Source: Sinomonas gamaensis (GTDB lineage: Bacteria; Actinomycetota; Actinomycetes; Actinomycetales; Micrococcaceae). From it: a DNA stretch of 64,000 bases. Below, one piece after another: positions 17,472-28,959 of this stretch (position 1 is its first letter; each line of letters starts with the position of its first letter). The stretch is taken from NCBI RefSeq assembly GCF_005876955.1, contig NZ_SSCL01000006.1:62001-126000 (forward strand). Reading direction: 5' to 3'. The position numbers were made by a program, and so were the translations under genes. A model generated the notes under the pieces. It saw only the letters and a program-made list of their open reading frames with translations. It searched no databases and was not told where the DNA came from.

Positions 17472-17487
17472 TGTGACCTTCATCACA
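17472..17487. promoter_or_regulatory. CRP/GlxR-type site upstream of pckG
   Basis: TGTGACCTTCATCACA is a perfect TGTGA-N6-TCACA site, the consensus shared by E. coli CRP and actinobacterial GlxR/Crp. It lies about 145 bases before the PEP carboxykinase start, in the 270-base leader between tRNA-Arg and pckG. It suggests cAMP-dependent control of gluconeogenesis; the promoter itself was not identified. Confidence 0.75.
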
Positions 17488-17632
17488 CAAAACGGGGGTG
17501 AAAAGACCAAAATCCCCCAGAATCTCGGTTTTTGAGTGTTAACCTCTCGTTTCGTCGGTCTCACTGGCGCCGGTGGTACAGACCACCTTCCCTACCATTG
17601 AGGGACACGCCGACCAGCCGAAGGAGGAAGAC

Positions 17633-19456
17633 ATGGGCGCAACTCGTCTCAGGCTTCTCGAAGGAGCCCCCACCACCTACGAGCCCCTGCTGTCCTGGGT
17701 TGAGGAAGTCGCGGAACTGACTCAGCCGGACCGGATCCACTGGGTGGACGGTTCCGAGGCGGAATACCGCAAGCTGACGGACGAGCTGGTTGCCGCTGGC
17801 ACCCTCACGCGGCTCAACCCCGAACTCTTCCCGAATTCGTTCGCTGCCTTCTCAGATCCCGCGGACGTGGCCCGCGTCGAGGAGCAGACGTTCATCTGCT
17901 CGCAGAACGAGCGCGACGCCGGCTTCACCAACAACTGGATGGAACCGGACCAGATGAAGGCCAAGCTTCAGGGCCTCTTCGCCGGCTCCATGCGCGGCCG
18001 CACCATGTACGTCATCCCGTTCGTCATGGGCCACCTTGACGCGGAGGACCCGAAGTTCGGCGTGGAGATCAGCGACTCGGCCTACGTCGTCGCCTCGATG
18101 CGCATCATGGCCCGCATCGGCACCGACGTCCTCAAGAAGATCGAGCAGACCGGCGCGTTCTTCGTCCCGGCACTCCACTCCGTCGGTGCCCCGCTCGAGC
18201 CGGGCCAGGCCGACGTGCCGTGGCCGTGCAACCCCGAGAAGTGGATCGTGCACTTCCCGGAGGAGCGCTCCATCTGGTCGTACGGTTCGGGCTACGGCGG
18301 CAACGCCCTGCTCGGCAAGAAGTGCTACGCCCTGCGCATCGCCTCGGTCATGGCCCGCGACGAGGGCTGGCTCGCCGAGCACATGCTCATCCTCAAGCTC
18401 ACCAGCCCCGAGAACAAGGTCTACAACGTTGCGGCCGCGTTCCCGTCGGCGTGCGGCAAGACCAACCTTGCGCTGCTCGACCCCACGATCGAGGGCTGGA
18501 AGGTTGAGACCCTCGGCGACGACATCACGTGGATGCGCTTCGGCAAGGAGGGCGAGCTTCGCGCCGTCAACCCCGAGGCGGGCCTCTTCGGTGTGGCCCC
18601 CGGCACCGGCTGGGGCACCAACCCCAACGCGATGCGCGCCATCGCGAAGGGCAACAGCATCTTCACGAACGTCGCGCTCACGGACGACGGCGGCGTGTGG
18701 TGGGAGGGCATGACCGAAGAGGTCCCCGCCCACCTCACCGACTGGCAGGGCAACGACTGGACGCCCGAGGCCGGCCGTCCCGCGGCCCACCCGAACTCGC
18801 GCTTCTGCACGCCGATCGACCAGATCGACATGCTCGCACCCGAGTACTTCGCGCCGAACGGCGTCGAGGTCCACGCGATCCTGTTCGGCGGCCGCCGCAA
18901 GACGACGATCCCGCTCGTGACGCAGTCCCGCGACTGGGCACAGGGCATCTTCTACGGCGCCACCCTCTCCTCGGAGACGACGGCGGCCGCAGCTGGCGCC
19001 GTCGGCGTGGTGCGCCGCGATCCGATGGCCATGCTGCCGTTCATCGGCTACGACGCAGGCGACTACCTCAACCACTGGGTCACCCTGTCCGCGAAGGGCA
19101 ACCCCGCGCGGCTGCCGAAGATCTTCCTCGTGAACTGGTTCCGCCGCACGCGGGACGGCGGCTTCGCGTGGCCCGGCTTCGGCGACAACTCGCGCGTCCT
19201 GAAGTGGGCGATCGAGCGGATCGAAGGTGCGGCGGACGCCGTCGAGACCCCGATCGGGTTCATCCCGACCCCGCAGAGCCTCGACCTCGCTGGCCTCGAC
19301 ATGACGGCCGACGACGTCCAGGAGGCCGTGCGCTTCGACGCCGACGAGTGGCGTGCCGAGGTTCCGAGCCTCGAGGAGTGGTTCGACCGCTTCGGCGGCT
19401 CGCTTCCGCGCAGCATCACCCGCGAGCTCGAGGGCCTCAAGAAGCGCCTGGGCTGA
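17633..19456 (+). CDS. pckG: Phosphoenolpyruvate carboxykinase (GTP)
   Basis: 607 residues, the family length. The ATG at 17633 follows AAGGAGGAAGAC, so the longer upstream frame is not used. The kinase loop with the essential Cys is [17 protein letters not shown], the metal/substrate region is [20 protein letters not shown], and the NPNAMRAI stretch is present. It converts oxaloacetate and GTP to PEP and CO2 in the cytoplasm, the first step of gluconeogenesis. A CRP/GlxR-type site upstream and a strong terminator downstream make it a single-gene unit. Confidence 0.97.
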   Translation: MGATRLRLLEGAPTTYEPLLSWVEEVAELTQPDRIHWVDGSEAEYRKLTDELVAAGTLTRLNPELFPNSFAAFSDPADVARVEEQTFICSQNERDAGFTNNWMEPDQMKAKLQGLFAGSMRGRTMYVIPFVMGHLDAEDPKFGVEISDSAYVVASMRIMARIGTDVLKKIEQTGAFFVPALHSVGAPLEPGQADVPWPCNPEKWIVHFPEERSIWSYGSGYGGNALLGKKCYALRIASVMARDEGWLAEHMLILKLTSPENKVYNVAAAFPSACGKTNLALLDPTIEGWKVETLGDDITWMRFGKEGELRAVNPEAGLFGVAPGTGWGTNPNAMRAIAKGNSIFTNVALTDDGGVWWEGMTEEVPAHLTDWQGNDWTPEAGRPAAHPNSRFCTPIDQIDMLAPEYFAPNGVEVHAILFGGRRKTTIPLVTQSRDWAQGIFYGATLSSETTAAAAGAVGVVRRDPMAMLPFIGYDAGDYLNHWVTLSAKGNPARLPKIFLVNWFRRTRDGGFAWPGFGDNSRVLKWAIERIEGAADAVETPIGFIPTPQSLDLAGLDMTADDVQEAVRFDADEWRAEVPSLEEWFDRFGGSLPRSITRELEGLKKRLG

Positions 19457-19505
19457 GGAGCTCGAATAAGACTCCGGCGAACTGAACGGCGCCGGATCCC
19501 CTAGG

Positions 19506-19537
19506 AGGGCCGCCCCGATTGCACACGGGGCGGCCCT
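19506..19537 (+). terminator. Intrinsic terminator after pckG
   Basis: A 12-base perfect GC-rich stem (19506-19517 with 19526-19537) and 8-base loop are followed by TCTGCATTGTCT. It begins 49 bases after the pckG stop. Confidence 0.85.
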
Positions 19538-19573
19538 TCTGCATTGTCTGGGGGCACCAGTAACGTGTGCCTC

Positions 19574-21991
19574 ATGGACGACGACGGAGGGTCCCCACCG
19601 CTCGTACCGCTCGCCTTGCTGCGCGCGGCCGACCTGCCCATCGCGGGAGGCAAGGGCGCGAACCTCGGCGAGCTCGTCGCCGCTGGCCTGCCCGTGCCAG
19701 ATGGTTTCGTGGTGACGACGGCGGCCTACCGCGCTCATGCGGAGGCGGCCGGGCTCGATCCGGAGCGGGCCGCCGCGGACCCTTCTGGCGCGCGCATTGC
19801 CCTCGAAGCCGCGCCCCTCGACCCCCAGCTCCGGCACGAGGTGGCCGGCGCCGTCGAGCATCTCGGAGCCGCGAGGGTGGCCGTCAGGTCCAGCGCAACG
19901 GCGGAGGACCTCCCCGGCGCAGCTTTCGCCGGTCAGCAGGACACCTTCCTGAACGTCGAAGGGCCCGAGGCAGTGACCGAGGCGATCCGGAAGTGCTGGG
20001 CCTCACTCTGGACCGACCGCGCCGTCGAGTACCGGAAGCGGCAGGGCATCGAGCCCTCGGACGTCGCGATTGCCGTCGTCGTCCAGCGGATGGTCGACGC
20101 CGAAGCCGCCGGCGTGCTCTTCACGGCCAACCCGCTGACCGGGCGCCAGTCCGAGCTCGTGGTGGACGCGGCGCCGGGCCTCGGCGAGGCGGTCGTCTCG
20201 GGAGAGGTCACTCCCGAGCACCTCGTCCTCGACCGCGACGGCCGAGTCCTGGAACGGACGGCGGGCCAAGGCGGCGGCCAGGTCCTCTCTGACACGGCGG
20301 CCCGCGAACTCGCGGCCCTCGCGGTCCGCGTCGAGAGGCACTTCGGGGTTCCCCAGGACATCGAGTGGGCGCTCGACGGCGGCCGGGTGGTCCTGCTGCA
20401 GGCTCGCCCCATGACGGCGCTGCCGCTGGAGCCGCCCGAGCTGAGCCGGATCCAGCGGCTCGTCGCGCCGTTCTTCCTTGAGATGTTCACCGTGCGCCCG
20501 TACCCGCTGGACGTCACGGGCTGGCTTGAGCCCGGCGTCCTGCGCATGCTGCACCTCATGGCCGGCAGCGTCGGCGTGCGATTTCCGCCGCTCGCCGAGG
20601 TCCTTCGGGAGCGGGACGGGGTGGCCCTCCAGCTCGTTCCACCCCGTCCGCGGCCGACTCTCCTCACCATCGGCGCGCCCTTAGCCCTGGCCCGACGGAT
20701 CCGCCGGTACCGGTCGCAACGCTGGCAGGAGGACCCGCGCGTGAGGGAGTTCGAGGCTTCGGTCGCTTCGCTCGCCGCAGAGGACCCCGGCGCGCTGTCC
20801 TGGAATGAACTTCTCGCACGGGTCGACCGATGCAATTCCGCGATGGTGACGATTGGGCTCCTGCGCGCCGCGTACCTGCCGGGAGCGCTTCTGCCGGTTC
20901 TCCCGCTGCGGGCCGTCCTCGCCGTCCTGGGCCGGGGCCGCCTGGCTGCGTCCCTCGTTGCGGGCGCGCCGACCACGACCCGCGCTGGCAACGACGCACT
21001 CGAAAGCCTCGCCGAGACCGTCCGGGCTGACCCCGCCCTCCGCGAGGCCGCACGCGAGCTGGATGCTGCGGCGTTCCTCGAGGCTGTTCGTACGCGGCCG
21101 GAGTTCGCGCGATTCCATGCCGACCTGAACGCGTTCCTCGCCGAGTACGGGCACCGCGAATCGGTGAGCGTCGTCGTGGCCACGGCCCCTTCGTGGCGCG
21201 ATGACCCCGCTCCGGTCGTCGCGATCGTCCAATCGCTCGCCGCGGCGCCCCAGCGGCTGCGCTCCGACAACCCCGGAGAAACCGCCCTGCGCGAGCTTCT
21301 CGCGCATCCCCTCCTTCGCGTCCCGTGGGCCAAGGAGAGGGCGGAGGGGCTGGTCGAGCTCGCCCGCCGCGGTCTCGCGTTCCGGGAGGATTCGCACGCC
21401 CTCGCCGTCAAGCTCATGCCGCCGCTGCGCGCGGCATTCGTCGAGCTGGGGCGGCGGCTCGTTGCCGCGGGGACGCTCGCCCAGCCCGAGGACGTGTTCC
21501 ACCTCCGACTCGAGGAGCTCCGGGCGCTGCCGGCCCCCGAGGCGATGAACGACGCGGAGCGCTCCCGGGTGCGCGAGCTGGCCGCTCGTCGTGCGGCAAT
21601 CCGTCGCGAGTACGCCGGCGTGCCCCTGCTGGACCTCGCCGCCGTGCTGCCGCCACCGCCGGACGACGGCGACGCGCTCCTGACCGGGACGGCGGCGAGC
21701 GGTGGGGTGGCCGAGGGGCCGGTGCGCGTCATTCACGGGCCGGAAGAGTTCGGCCAGCTGCGCGCGGGAGACGTCCTGGTGTGCCCGAACACCAACCCGT
21801 CGTGGACGCCGCTCTTCGCGCGGGCGTCCGCCATCGTCGTCGATACGGGCGGGCTCGGCTCGCACGCGGCGATCGTGGCGCGGGAGTACGGCGTGCCCGC
21901 GGTCATGGGGACGCAGCGCGGAACGTCGGTGCTCAGGGAGGGCCAGCGGGTGCGAGTCGACGGCAGCAGGGGAAGGGTGGAGGCGGCATGA
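19574..21991 (+). CDS. PEP-synthase-like phosphotransferase (Rph-like architecture)
   Basis: 805 residues. The N-terminal ATP-grasp domain begins GGKGANLGELVAAGLPVPDG and includes VRSSATAEDLPGAAFAGQQ and the DIEWALDGGRVVLLQARPM end. A long middle region has no clear family signature. The C-terminal swivelling domain carries the phospho-His in GGLGSHAAIVAREYGVPAV (about residue 764). This three-part layout is shared by PEP synthase fragments and rifampin phosphotransferase (Rph). The classical PEP/pyruvate-binding C-terminal barrel of PpsA is absent, so a small-molecule phosphotransferase is likelier than PEP synthesis. Its stop overlaps the next gene (ATGA). The start (ATG 19574 or GTG 19565) is uncertain. 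Confidence 0.8.
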   Translation: MDDDGGSPPLVPLALLRAADLPIAGGKGANLGELVAAGLPVPDGFVVTTAAYRAHAEAAGLDPERAAADPSGARIALEAAPLDPQLRHEVAGAVEHLGAARVAVRSSATAEDLPGAAFAGQQDTFLNVEGPEAVTEAIRKCWASLWTDRAVEYRKRQGIEPSDVAIAVVVQRMVDAEAAGVLFTANPLTGRQSELVVDAAPGLGEAVVSGEVTPEHLVLDRDGRVLERTAGQGGGQVLSDTAARELAALAVRVERHFGVPQDIEWALDGGRVVLLQARPMTALPLEPPELSRIQRLVAPFFLEMFTVRPYPLDVTGWLEPGVLRMLHLMAGSVGVRFPPLAEVLRERDGVALQLVPPRPRPTLLTIGAPLALARRIRRYRSQRWQEDPRVREFEASVASLAAEDPGALSWNELLARVDRCNSAMVTIGLLRAAYLPGALLPVLPLRAVLAVLGRGRLAASLVAGAPTTTRAGNDALESLAETVRADPALREAARELDAAAFLEAVRTRPEFARFHADLNAFLAEYGHRESVSVVVATAPSWRDDPAPVVAIVQSLAAAPQRLRSDNPGETALRELLAHPLLRVPWAKERAEGLVELARRGLAFREDSHALAVKLMPPLRAAFVELGRRLVAAGTLAQPEDVFHLRLEELRALPAPEAMNDAERSRVRELAARRAAIRREYAGVPLLDLAAVLPPPPDDGDALLTGTAASGGVAEGPVRVIHGPEEFGQLRAGDVLVCPNTNPSWTPLFARASAIVVDTGGLGSHAAIVAREYGVPAVMGTQRGTSVLREGQRVRVDGSRGRVEAA

Positions 21992-23202
21992 CTGTGCCAC
22001 CGGGGACAGAGCGGGTCGGTGTTGTCGGCGGAGGAATCGTGGGCCTCGCCATCGCCAGGGCACTTGCGCTGGCCGGTGATTTCGACGTCGTGGTCCTCGA
22101 GAAGGAGCGACGCGTCGCCGCACATCAGACCGGACACAACTCTGGAGTGGTGCACGCCGGGCTGTACTACCAGCCGGGATCGCTCAAGGCACTGCTGTGC
22201 GCACGGGGGCGGGAGCTGACGAGGGACTATTGCCAGGAACGGGGACTTCCGTACCGCGAACTTGGCAAGCTTGTCGTCGCGGTGGCCCCGGACGAGGTGC
22301 CCAGGCTCGACGACATCGAGCACCGCGCGCGGGCCAACGGTGTGCCGGACCTCGCACGGATCGGGCCCGAGCGGATGCGGGAGCTCGAGCCGCACGTCGC
22401 AGGTGTCGCGGCCGTGCACTCGCCGCACACCGCCGTCGTCGACTATGCGGCCATCGCCGAGGCCATGGCCGACGACGTCCGCCGCGCGGGCGGCCGCGTC
22501 CTCCTGAGCACCGAAGTCACCGGAGTGCGGACGGGGGAGCGGACGACGACGGTCGCGACCTCGGCGGGAAGCCACACTTTCGATCGGCTCATCGTCTGCG
22601 CCGGCCTGCAGTCGGATCTGCTGGCCCGGATGGTCGGGGCGTCGCCGTCGCCCAGGATCCTGCCATTCCGTGGGGAGTACTGGACGCTCGCGCCCTCGCG
22701 GTCCCAACTGGTGCGCGGCATGATCTACCCGGTGCCGGACCCGCGCTTTCCGTTCCTCGGGGTGCACTTCACGCGCGGCGTGTACGACGACGTGCACGTG
22801 GGCCCCAACGCTGTGCCTGCCCTCGCCCGCGAGGGATACGGCTGGAGTGATGTGTCGCTGCGGGACACGCTGGGGTCTTTGGCGTGGCCCGGGGCCGCGC
22901 CGCTGTTCCGGCAGCACTGGCGCATGGGCGTCCGGGAGATTTCGGCCTCGCTCCTGAAGCCGCTGTATTTTCGGCAGGCGCGGGCGTTCGTGCCGGAGCT
23001 TCGGCCCTCGGATCTGGCGCACAAGGCGGCCGCCGGGGTCCGTGCCCAGGCATGGGGCGCCGACGGGTCGCTGCTCGACGACTTCGCTGTTGATCAGGTG
23101 GGGTCGGTGACTCTTCTGCGGAACGCGCCATCGCCCGCGGCGACGTCCTCGATGGCGATCGCGGAGCACGTGCTGCGGGAGCACCTCGGGGTCCCGGTCT
23201 GA
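21988..23202 (+). CDS. lhgO: L-2-hydroxyglutarate oxidase-like FAD enzyme
   Basis: 404 residues, DAO-type fold with the FAD motif VGVVGGGIVGLAIARAL. The LhgO signature segments HNSGVVHAGLYYQPGS, LPYRELGKLVVA and PFRGEYWTLAP follow, then FPFLGVHFTRGVYDDVHVGPNA near the substrate site and an SSMAIAEHV tail. The enzyme oxidises L-2-hydroxyglutarate to 2-oxoglutarate, passing electrons to the quinone pool. It is translationally coupled to the PEP-synthase-like gene by a 4-base overlap, an unusual pairing. Confidence 0.87.
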   Translation: MTVPPGTERVGVVGGGIVGLAIARALALAGDFDVVVLEKERRVAAHQTGHNSGVVHAGLYYQPGSLKALLCARGRELTRDYCQERGLPYRELGKLVVAVAPDEVPRLDDIEHRARANGVPDLARIGPERMRELEPHVAGVAAVHSPHTAVVDYAAIAEAMADDVRRAGGRVLLSTEVTGVRTGERTTTVATSAGSHTFDRLIVCAGLQSDLLARMVGASPSPRILPFRGEYWTLAPSRSQLVRGMIYPVPDPRFPFLGVHFTRGVYDDVHVGPNAVPALAREGYGWSDVSLRDTLGSLAWPGAAPLFRQHWRMGVREISASLLKPLYFRQARAFVPELRPSDLAHKAAAGVRAQAWGADGSLLDDFAVDQVGSVTLLRNAPSPAATSSMAIAEHVLREHLGVPV

Positions 23203-23234
23203 CCCGCCGAAACCCCGGTAACCACCGTAACCAC

Positions 23235-23302
23235 CGAAACCCCTGTAAACCGCCGAAACCCCCGGCTTGACCCGGGGGTTTCGAGGGGTTTCAGGGGTTT
23301 CG
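23235..23302. terminator. Nested GAAACCCC-type hairpins, bidirectional terminator
   Basis: The convergent gap holds repeated GAAACCCC/GGGGTTTC motifs. An inner 11-base stem (23255-23265 with 23272-23282) sits inside a second perfect 11-base stem (23235-23245 with 23292-23302). The outer arm ends 3 bases before the stop of the Clp gene. Related ACCACCGTAACCACCG repeats precede it. It probably ends transcription from both sides. Confidence 0.7.
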
Positions 23303-23305
23303 CGA

Positions 23306-25918
<2,613 letters not shown>

Positions 25919-25933
25919 ACCATCCTCCAGAAA

Positions 25934-25954
25934 GTTGAGTGACTTTCGCTCAAG
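25934..25954. promoter_or_regulatory. HAIR-like (HspR) inverted repeat
   Basis: GTTGAGT-GACTTTC-GCTCAAG differs from the HAIR consensus CTTGAGT-N7-ACTCAAG at one base in each arm. It lies 15 bases upstream of the Clp start, in the 107-base divergent gap with the pyruvate oxidase gene. It implies heat-shock repression by HspR of the Clp gene and possibly of the divergent gene. Confidence 0.75.
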
Positions 25955-26025
25955 TTCAACGCTCGGTTCCCCAAGATATTCCCGAAGGGTTCCGGCCTTA
26001 CACTCACCCGGGCTAGCGTGGCGGA

Positions 26026-27750
26026 ATGACGACCATCGCGAAGAACATCGTCGACACCCTCGCCGCCAACGGAATCCGCCGCGTCTATGGAGTCCCAGGA
26101 GACTCCCTCAACGGCTTCACCGATGCCCTCCGGGAGACCCCCAGCATCGAATGGGTCCATGTCCGCCATGAGGAAGCGGGTGCCTTTGCTGCAGCCGCCG
26201 AGGCAGCGCTCACCGGGGAGGTCGCCGTCTGCGCAGGCTCCGCCGGCCCCGGAAACCTGCACCTCATCAACGGCCTCTACGACGCGAACCGGTCCCGCGT
26301 CCCAGTTCTCGCGATCGCCGCCCACATTCCCAGCGGCGAGATCGGGTCGAATTATTTCCAGGAGACACATCCGCAGGAGGTCTTCCGCGAGTGCAGCGTC
26401 TACGCGGAGCAGGTCACGGATGCCGCCCAGATGCCGCGCATCATCGAGATCGCGCTGCGGACGGCGATCGAGAAGCGGGGGGTCGCCGTCGTCGTCCTCT
26501 CGGGCGACGTCGCGCTGTCCTCCGTGGAGTCTGAGCGGATCGCGCTTGTGCGCCGCACGGAGCCGCATGTCGTCCCGAGTGAGGCCGAGCTCCTAGAGGC
26601 GGCGGGGATCCTCAATGGCGCGGACAAGGTCACGATCCTCGCCGGCGCCGGGGTGGAGGGCGCGCACGACGAGGTCATCGCGCTCGCGGATGCGCTCGGG
26701 GCGCCGATCGTCCATGCGTTCCGGGGCAAGGAATTCATCGAGTACGACAACCCCTTCGACGTCGGCATGACCGGCCTCCTCGGATTCGCCTCGGGCTACC
26801 GGGCCATGGAGGACTGCGACGCGCTCCTCATGCTCGGCACCGACTTCCCCTATCAGCAGTTCTATCCCGACCACGCAAAGATCATTCAGGTGGACATTCG
26901 CGGCGAACAGCTGGGACGGCGTGTGAAGCTGGACCTCGGGCTCGTCGGCGACGTCAAGGACACCGCGACCGCGCTCCTGCCGCTCATTGTCCGGAAACGG
27001 CGCCGCACGCATCTCGAATCCTCGCTCAAGCACTACGCCAAAACACGCACCAAGCTCGACGACCTTGCCACCCCCACCAAGAAGGGCCAGGCGCTCCACC
27101 CGCAGTACATCACCCGGGTCTTGGACCAGCTCGCCGACGACGACGTCGTCTTCACCGCCGACGTCGGCACCCCCGTCATCTGGGCCGCGCGCTATCTCAC
27201 CATGAACGGACGACGGCGGTTGGTCGGCTCGTTCACCCACGGCTCCATGGCGAACGCCCTGCCTCATGCGATCGGGGCACAAGCTGCCTTCCCGGGGCGG
27301 CAGGTTGTCGCGCTGGCGGGCGACGGCGGCCTTGCCATGCTCATGGGCGAGCTGCTCACGATCGTGCAGAACCAGCTGCCCGTCAAGCTCGTGGTCTTCA
27401 ACAACGCGTCCCTGAACTTCATTGAGCTCGAGATGAAGTCCGCTGGGTTCGTGAACTACGGCACCGGGCTCGACAACCCGAACTTCGCCGCTGTGGCCGA
27501 GGCGCTCGGCATCAAGGGCGTGCGCGTCAACGAGTCATCCGAGCTCGAGCAGGGCCTCAAGGAGGCGCTCGCGCACGACGGGCCCGCCCTCGTCGACGTA
27601 GCCACCATCCGGCAGGAGCTTGCGATGCCGCCGACGATCACGGCCCAGCAGGCCGGGGGCTTCACGCTCTACGCGCTCCGGACCGTGCTGTCGGGTCGCG
27701 GGGACGAGGTGCTCGACCTCGCGAAGACCAACTGGCGGCGGGTGTTCTAG
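26026..27750 (+). CDS. poxB: Pyruvate dehydrogenase (quinone)/pyruvate oxidase
   Basis: 574 residues of the TPP-dependent POX/AHAS family. The N-terminal NGIRRVYGVPGDSLNGF and catalytic Glu in VHVRHEEAGAFA are followed by the FAD/central domain and the TPP motif LAGDGGLAMLMGELLT. The C-terminus FTLYALRTVLSGRGDEVLDL is the amphipathic membrane-binding region of PoxB-type enzymes. It oxidatively decarboxylates pyruvate to acetate and passes electrons to quinones at the membrane. It is divergent from the Clp gene. A pyruvate oxidase making acetyl phosphate is the alternative. Confidence 0.9.
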   Translation: MTTIAKNIVDTLAANGIRRVYGVPGDSLNGFTDALRETPSIEWVHVRHEEAGAFAAAAEAALTGEVAVCAGSAGPGNLHLINGLYDANRSRVPVLAIAAHIPSGEIGSNYFQETHPQEVFRECSVYAEQVTDAAQMPRIIEIALRTAIEKRGVAVVVLSGDVALSSVESERIALVRRTEPHVVPSEAELLEAAGILNGADKVTILAGAGVEGAHDEVIALADALGAPIVHAFRGKEFIEYDNPFDVGMTGLLGFASGYRAMEDCDALLMLGTDFPYQQFYPDHAKIIQVDIRGEQLGRRVKLDLGLVGDVKDTATALLPLIVRKRRRTHLESSLKHYAKTRTKLDDLATPTKKGQALHPQYITRVLDQLADDDVVFTADVGTPVIWAARYLTMNGRRRLVGSFTHGSMANALPHAIGAQAAFPGRQVVALAGDGGLAMLMGELLTIVQNQLPVKLVVFNNASLNFIELEMKSAGFVNYGTGLDNPNFAAVAEALGIKGVRVNESSELEQGLKEALAHDGPALVDVATIRQELAMPPTITAQQAGGFTLYALRTVLSGRGDEVLDLAKTNWRRVF

Positions 27751-27798
27751 CCGGGTCTTCCTGCCCGGGTTCCGCTTGCCGGGTTCGACGGCGCAAGG

Positions 27799-28164
27799 TT
27801 AGACGGTCGCGTCGAAGGCGTCCCGGGCCTGGAGGATGTTCCCTGCGTGGCTCTCGGCCCAGGCGCGAACGGCGTCGAGCGGGCCGAGGAGGCTCTCGCC
27901 GAGAGCGGTGAGGCGGTACTCGACGCGGACGGGGACCTCGGCGAACACGGTTCTCTCGACGAGCCCGTCGCGCTCGAGGGTGCGCAGCGTCTGGGTCAGC
28001 ACCTTCGGCGTGATGCCGCCGACGGCGACGCGCAGTTCGCTGAACCGGAGGGTGCCGTCCTTGAGGGCGTGGACGATGAGGGGCGTCCACTTGTCCCCGA
28101 TCCGCTGGAGCACCACGCGCGAGGGGCAGTCGGGGTCCATGACGTCGAAGGGGATGCTTTCCAC
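27799..28164 (-). CDS. HxlR-family transcriptional regulator
   Basis: 121 residues from a GTG at 28164; an internal ATG at 28140 is an alternative start. The core [21 protein letters not shown] and [20 protein letters not shown] is the HxlR winged helix. A conserved Cys near the N-terminus (DPDCPSR) may be redox-sensitive as in other HxlR regulators. It is divergent from the NAD(P)-binding protein gene. An AGTATC-N5-GATACT repeat lies between them, so it probably represses both. Confidence 0.88.
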   Translation of the reverse strand: MESIPFDVMDPDCPSRVVLQRIGDKWTPLIVHALKDGTLRFSELRVAVGGITPKVLTQTLRTLERDGLVERTVFAEVPVRVEYRLTALGESLLGPLDAVRAWAESHAGNILQARDAFDATV

Positions 28165-28192
28165 CGAGTAACCATAGCACTTTGAAGTACTT

Positions 28193-28209
28193 AGTATCTA
28201 TTGGATACT
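28193..28209. promoter_or_regulatory. Inverted repeat between hxlR-type gene and target
   Basis: AGTATC-TATTG-GATACT is a perfect 6-base-arm repeat, preceded by the palindrome AAGTACTT (28185-28192). The TACT/AGTA half-sites resemble those bound by HxlR regulators. It is 28 bases from the regulator start and 42 from the divergent gene start. Confidence 0.6.
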
Positions 28210-28251
28210 CTCGGTGCTGTTGCCCCGAACAGGATCGAACAAGGAGTAGGC

Positions 28252-28863
28252 ATGAAGATCGCCGTCTATGGAGCCACCGGCATGGTGGGAAGCCAGATCG
28301 TCGCAGAGGCTGCCCGCCGTGGTCACGAGGTGACTGCCCTGAGCCGAAAGGGAAGTGCCGTGGAGGGAGCCGCCGTCGTCCGCGCGGCTGACCTGGCCGA
28401 CCTCAAGACGTATCGTTCCGTTGCCGAGGCGAATGACGCCGTCGTGCTCGCCACGTCGCCCGACCGCACGGGCGGCTCCCGGGAGCCCTACCTCGAAGCC
28501 CATCGTGCGATCGCCGAGGTCCCCACTGAGGCGCGCCTCTACCTCGTGGCCGGCTTCGGGAACCTGCAGGGCCCGGATGGGACGCGCATCAAGGACCTCC
28601 CCGATTTCCCGGCCGAGTACAAGGCCGAATCGGACGTTGTGCTTGCCGCCTACGAGGCCCTCCGTGATTCCGACGCCAGCCTCGACGTGACCGCGCACGC
28701 CCCGGCCGCCGTGATCCAGCCGGGAGAGCGCACGGGCAAGTACACGACCGCCGTCGGCGTCCCGGCCGGTGACTTCATCTCAGCCCAGGACTACGCCGTC
28801 GCCGCGATCGACGAGCTCGAGAAGCCGCAGTTCCAAGGGAAGATCTTCTCAGCCGCCAACTAG
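28252..28863 (+). CDS. NAD(P)-binding atypical SDR (NmrA/YwnB-like)
   Basis: 203 residues after AAGGAGTAGGC. The N-terminal Rossmann motif KIAVYGATGMVGSQIVAEA is intact, but the classical YxxxK motif is absent, as in atypical SDRs of the NmrA/YwnB group. Such proteins reduce quinones or sense NAD(P)H. Divergence from an HxlR regulator is a common arrangement for electrophile or quinone-stress genes. The function is inferred from that context only. Confidence 0.82.
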   Translation: MKIAVYGATGMVGSQIVAEAARRGHEVTALSRKGSAVEGAAVVRAADLADLKTYRSVAEANDAVVLATSPDRTGGSREPYLEAHRAIAEVPTEARLYLVAGFGNLQGPDGTRIKDLPDFPAEYKAESDVVLAAYEALRDSDASLDVTAHAPAAVIQPGERTGKYTTAVGVPAGDFISAQDYAVAAIDELEKPQFQGKIFSAAN

Positions 28864-28865
28864 CG

Positions 28866-28922
28866 CCCATCCCCGAGGGGGGCAACTGCCGGATGACGGC
28901 ACGTTACCCCCTTCGGGATGGG
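28866..28922. terminator. Long imperfect hairpin between convergent genes
   Basis: The outer arms CCCATCCC (28866-28873) and GGGATGGG (28915-28922) and the inner TGCCG-GATGA-CGGCA form a long interrupted stem, starting 2 bases after the stop at 28863. There is no strong T-run. It may be a bidirectional terminator. Confidence 0.55.
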
Positions 28923-28959
28923 AAAGGCTGCGACTTTTCGGGCCAGTTGGCGAAATCGA

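Noticed and set aside
17852-19861. A 669-codon frame antisense to pckG
   Set aside because: Composition and complete overlap with PEP carboxykinase show it is a shadow.
23205-23302. CRISPR array suggested by repeated GAAACCCC units
   Set aside because: Units are short, unevenly spaced and form nested stems; no spacers or cas genes.
27784-27795. Possible fourth copy of the palindromic repeat (GACGGCGCAAG)
   Set aside because: Only about 10 bases match one arm end; too short to call.
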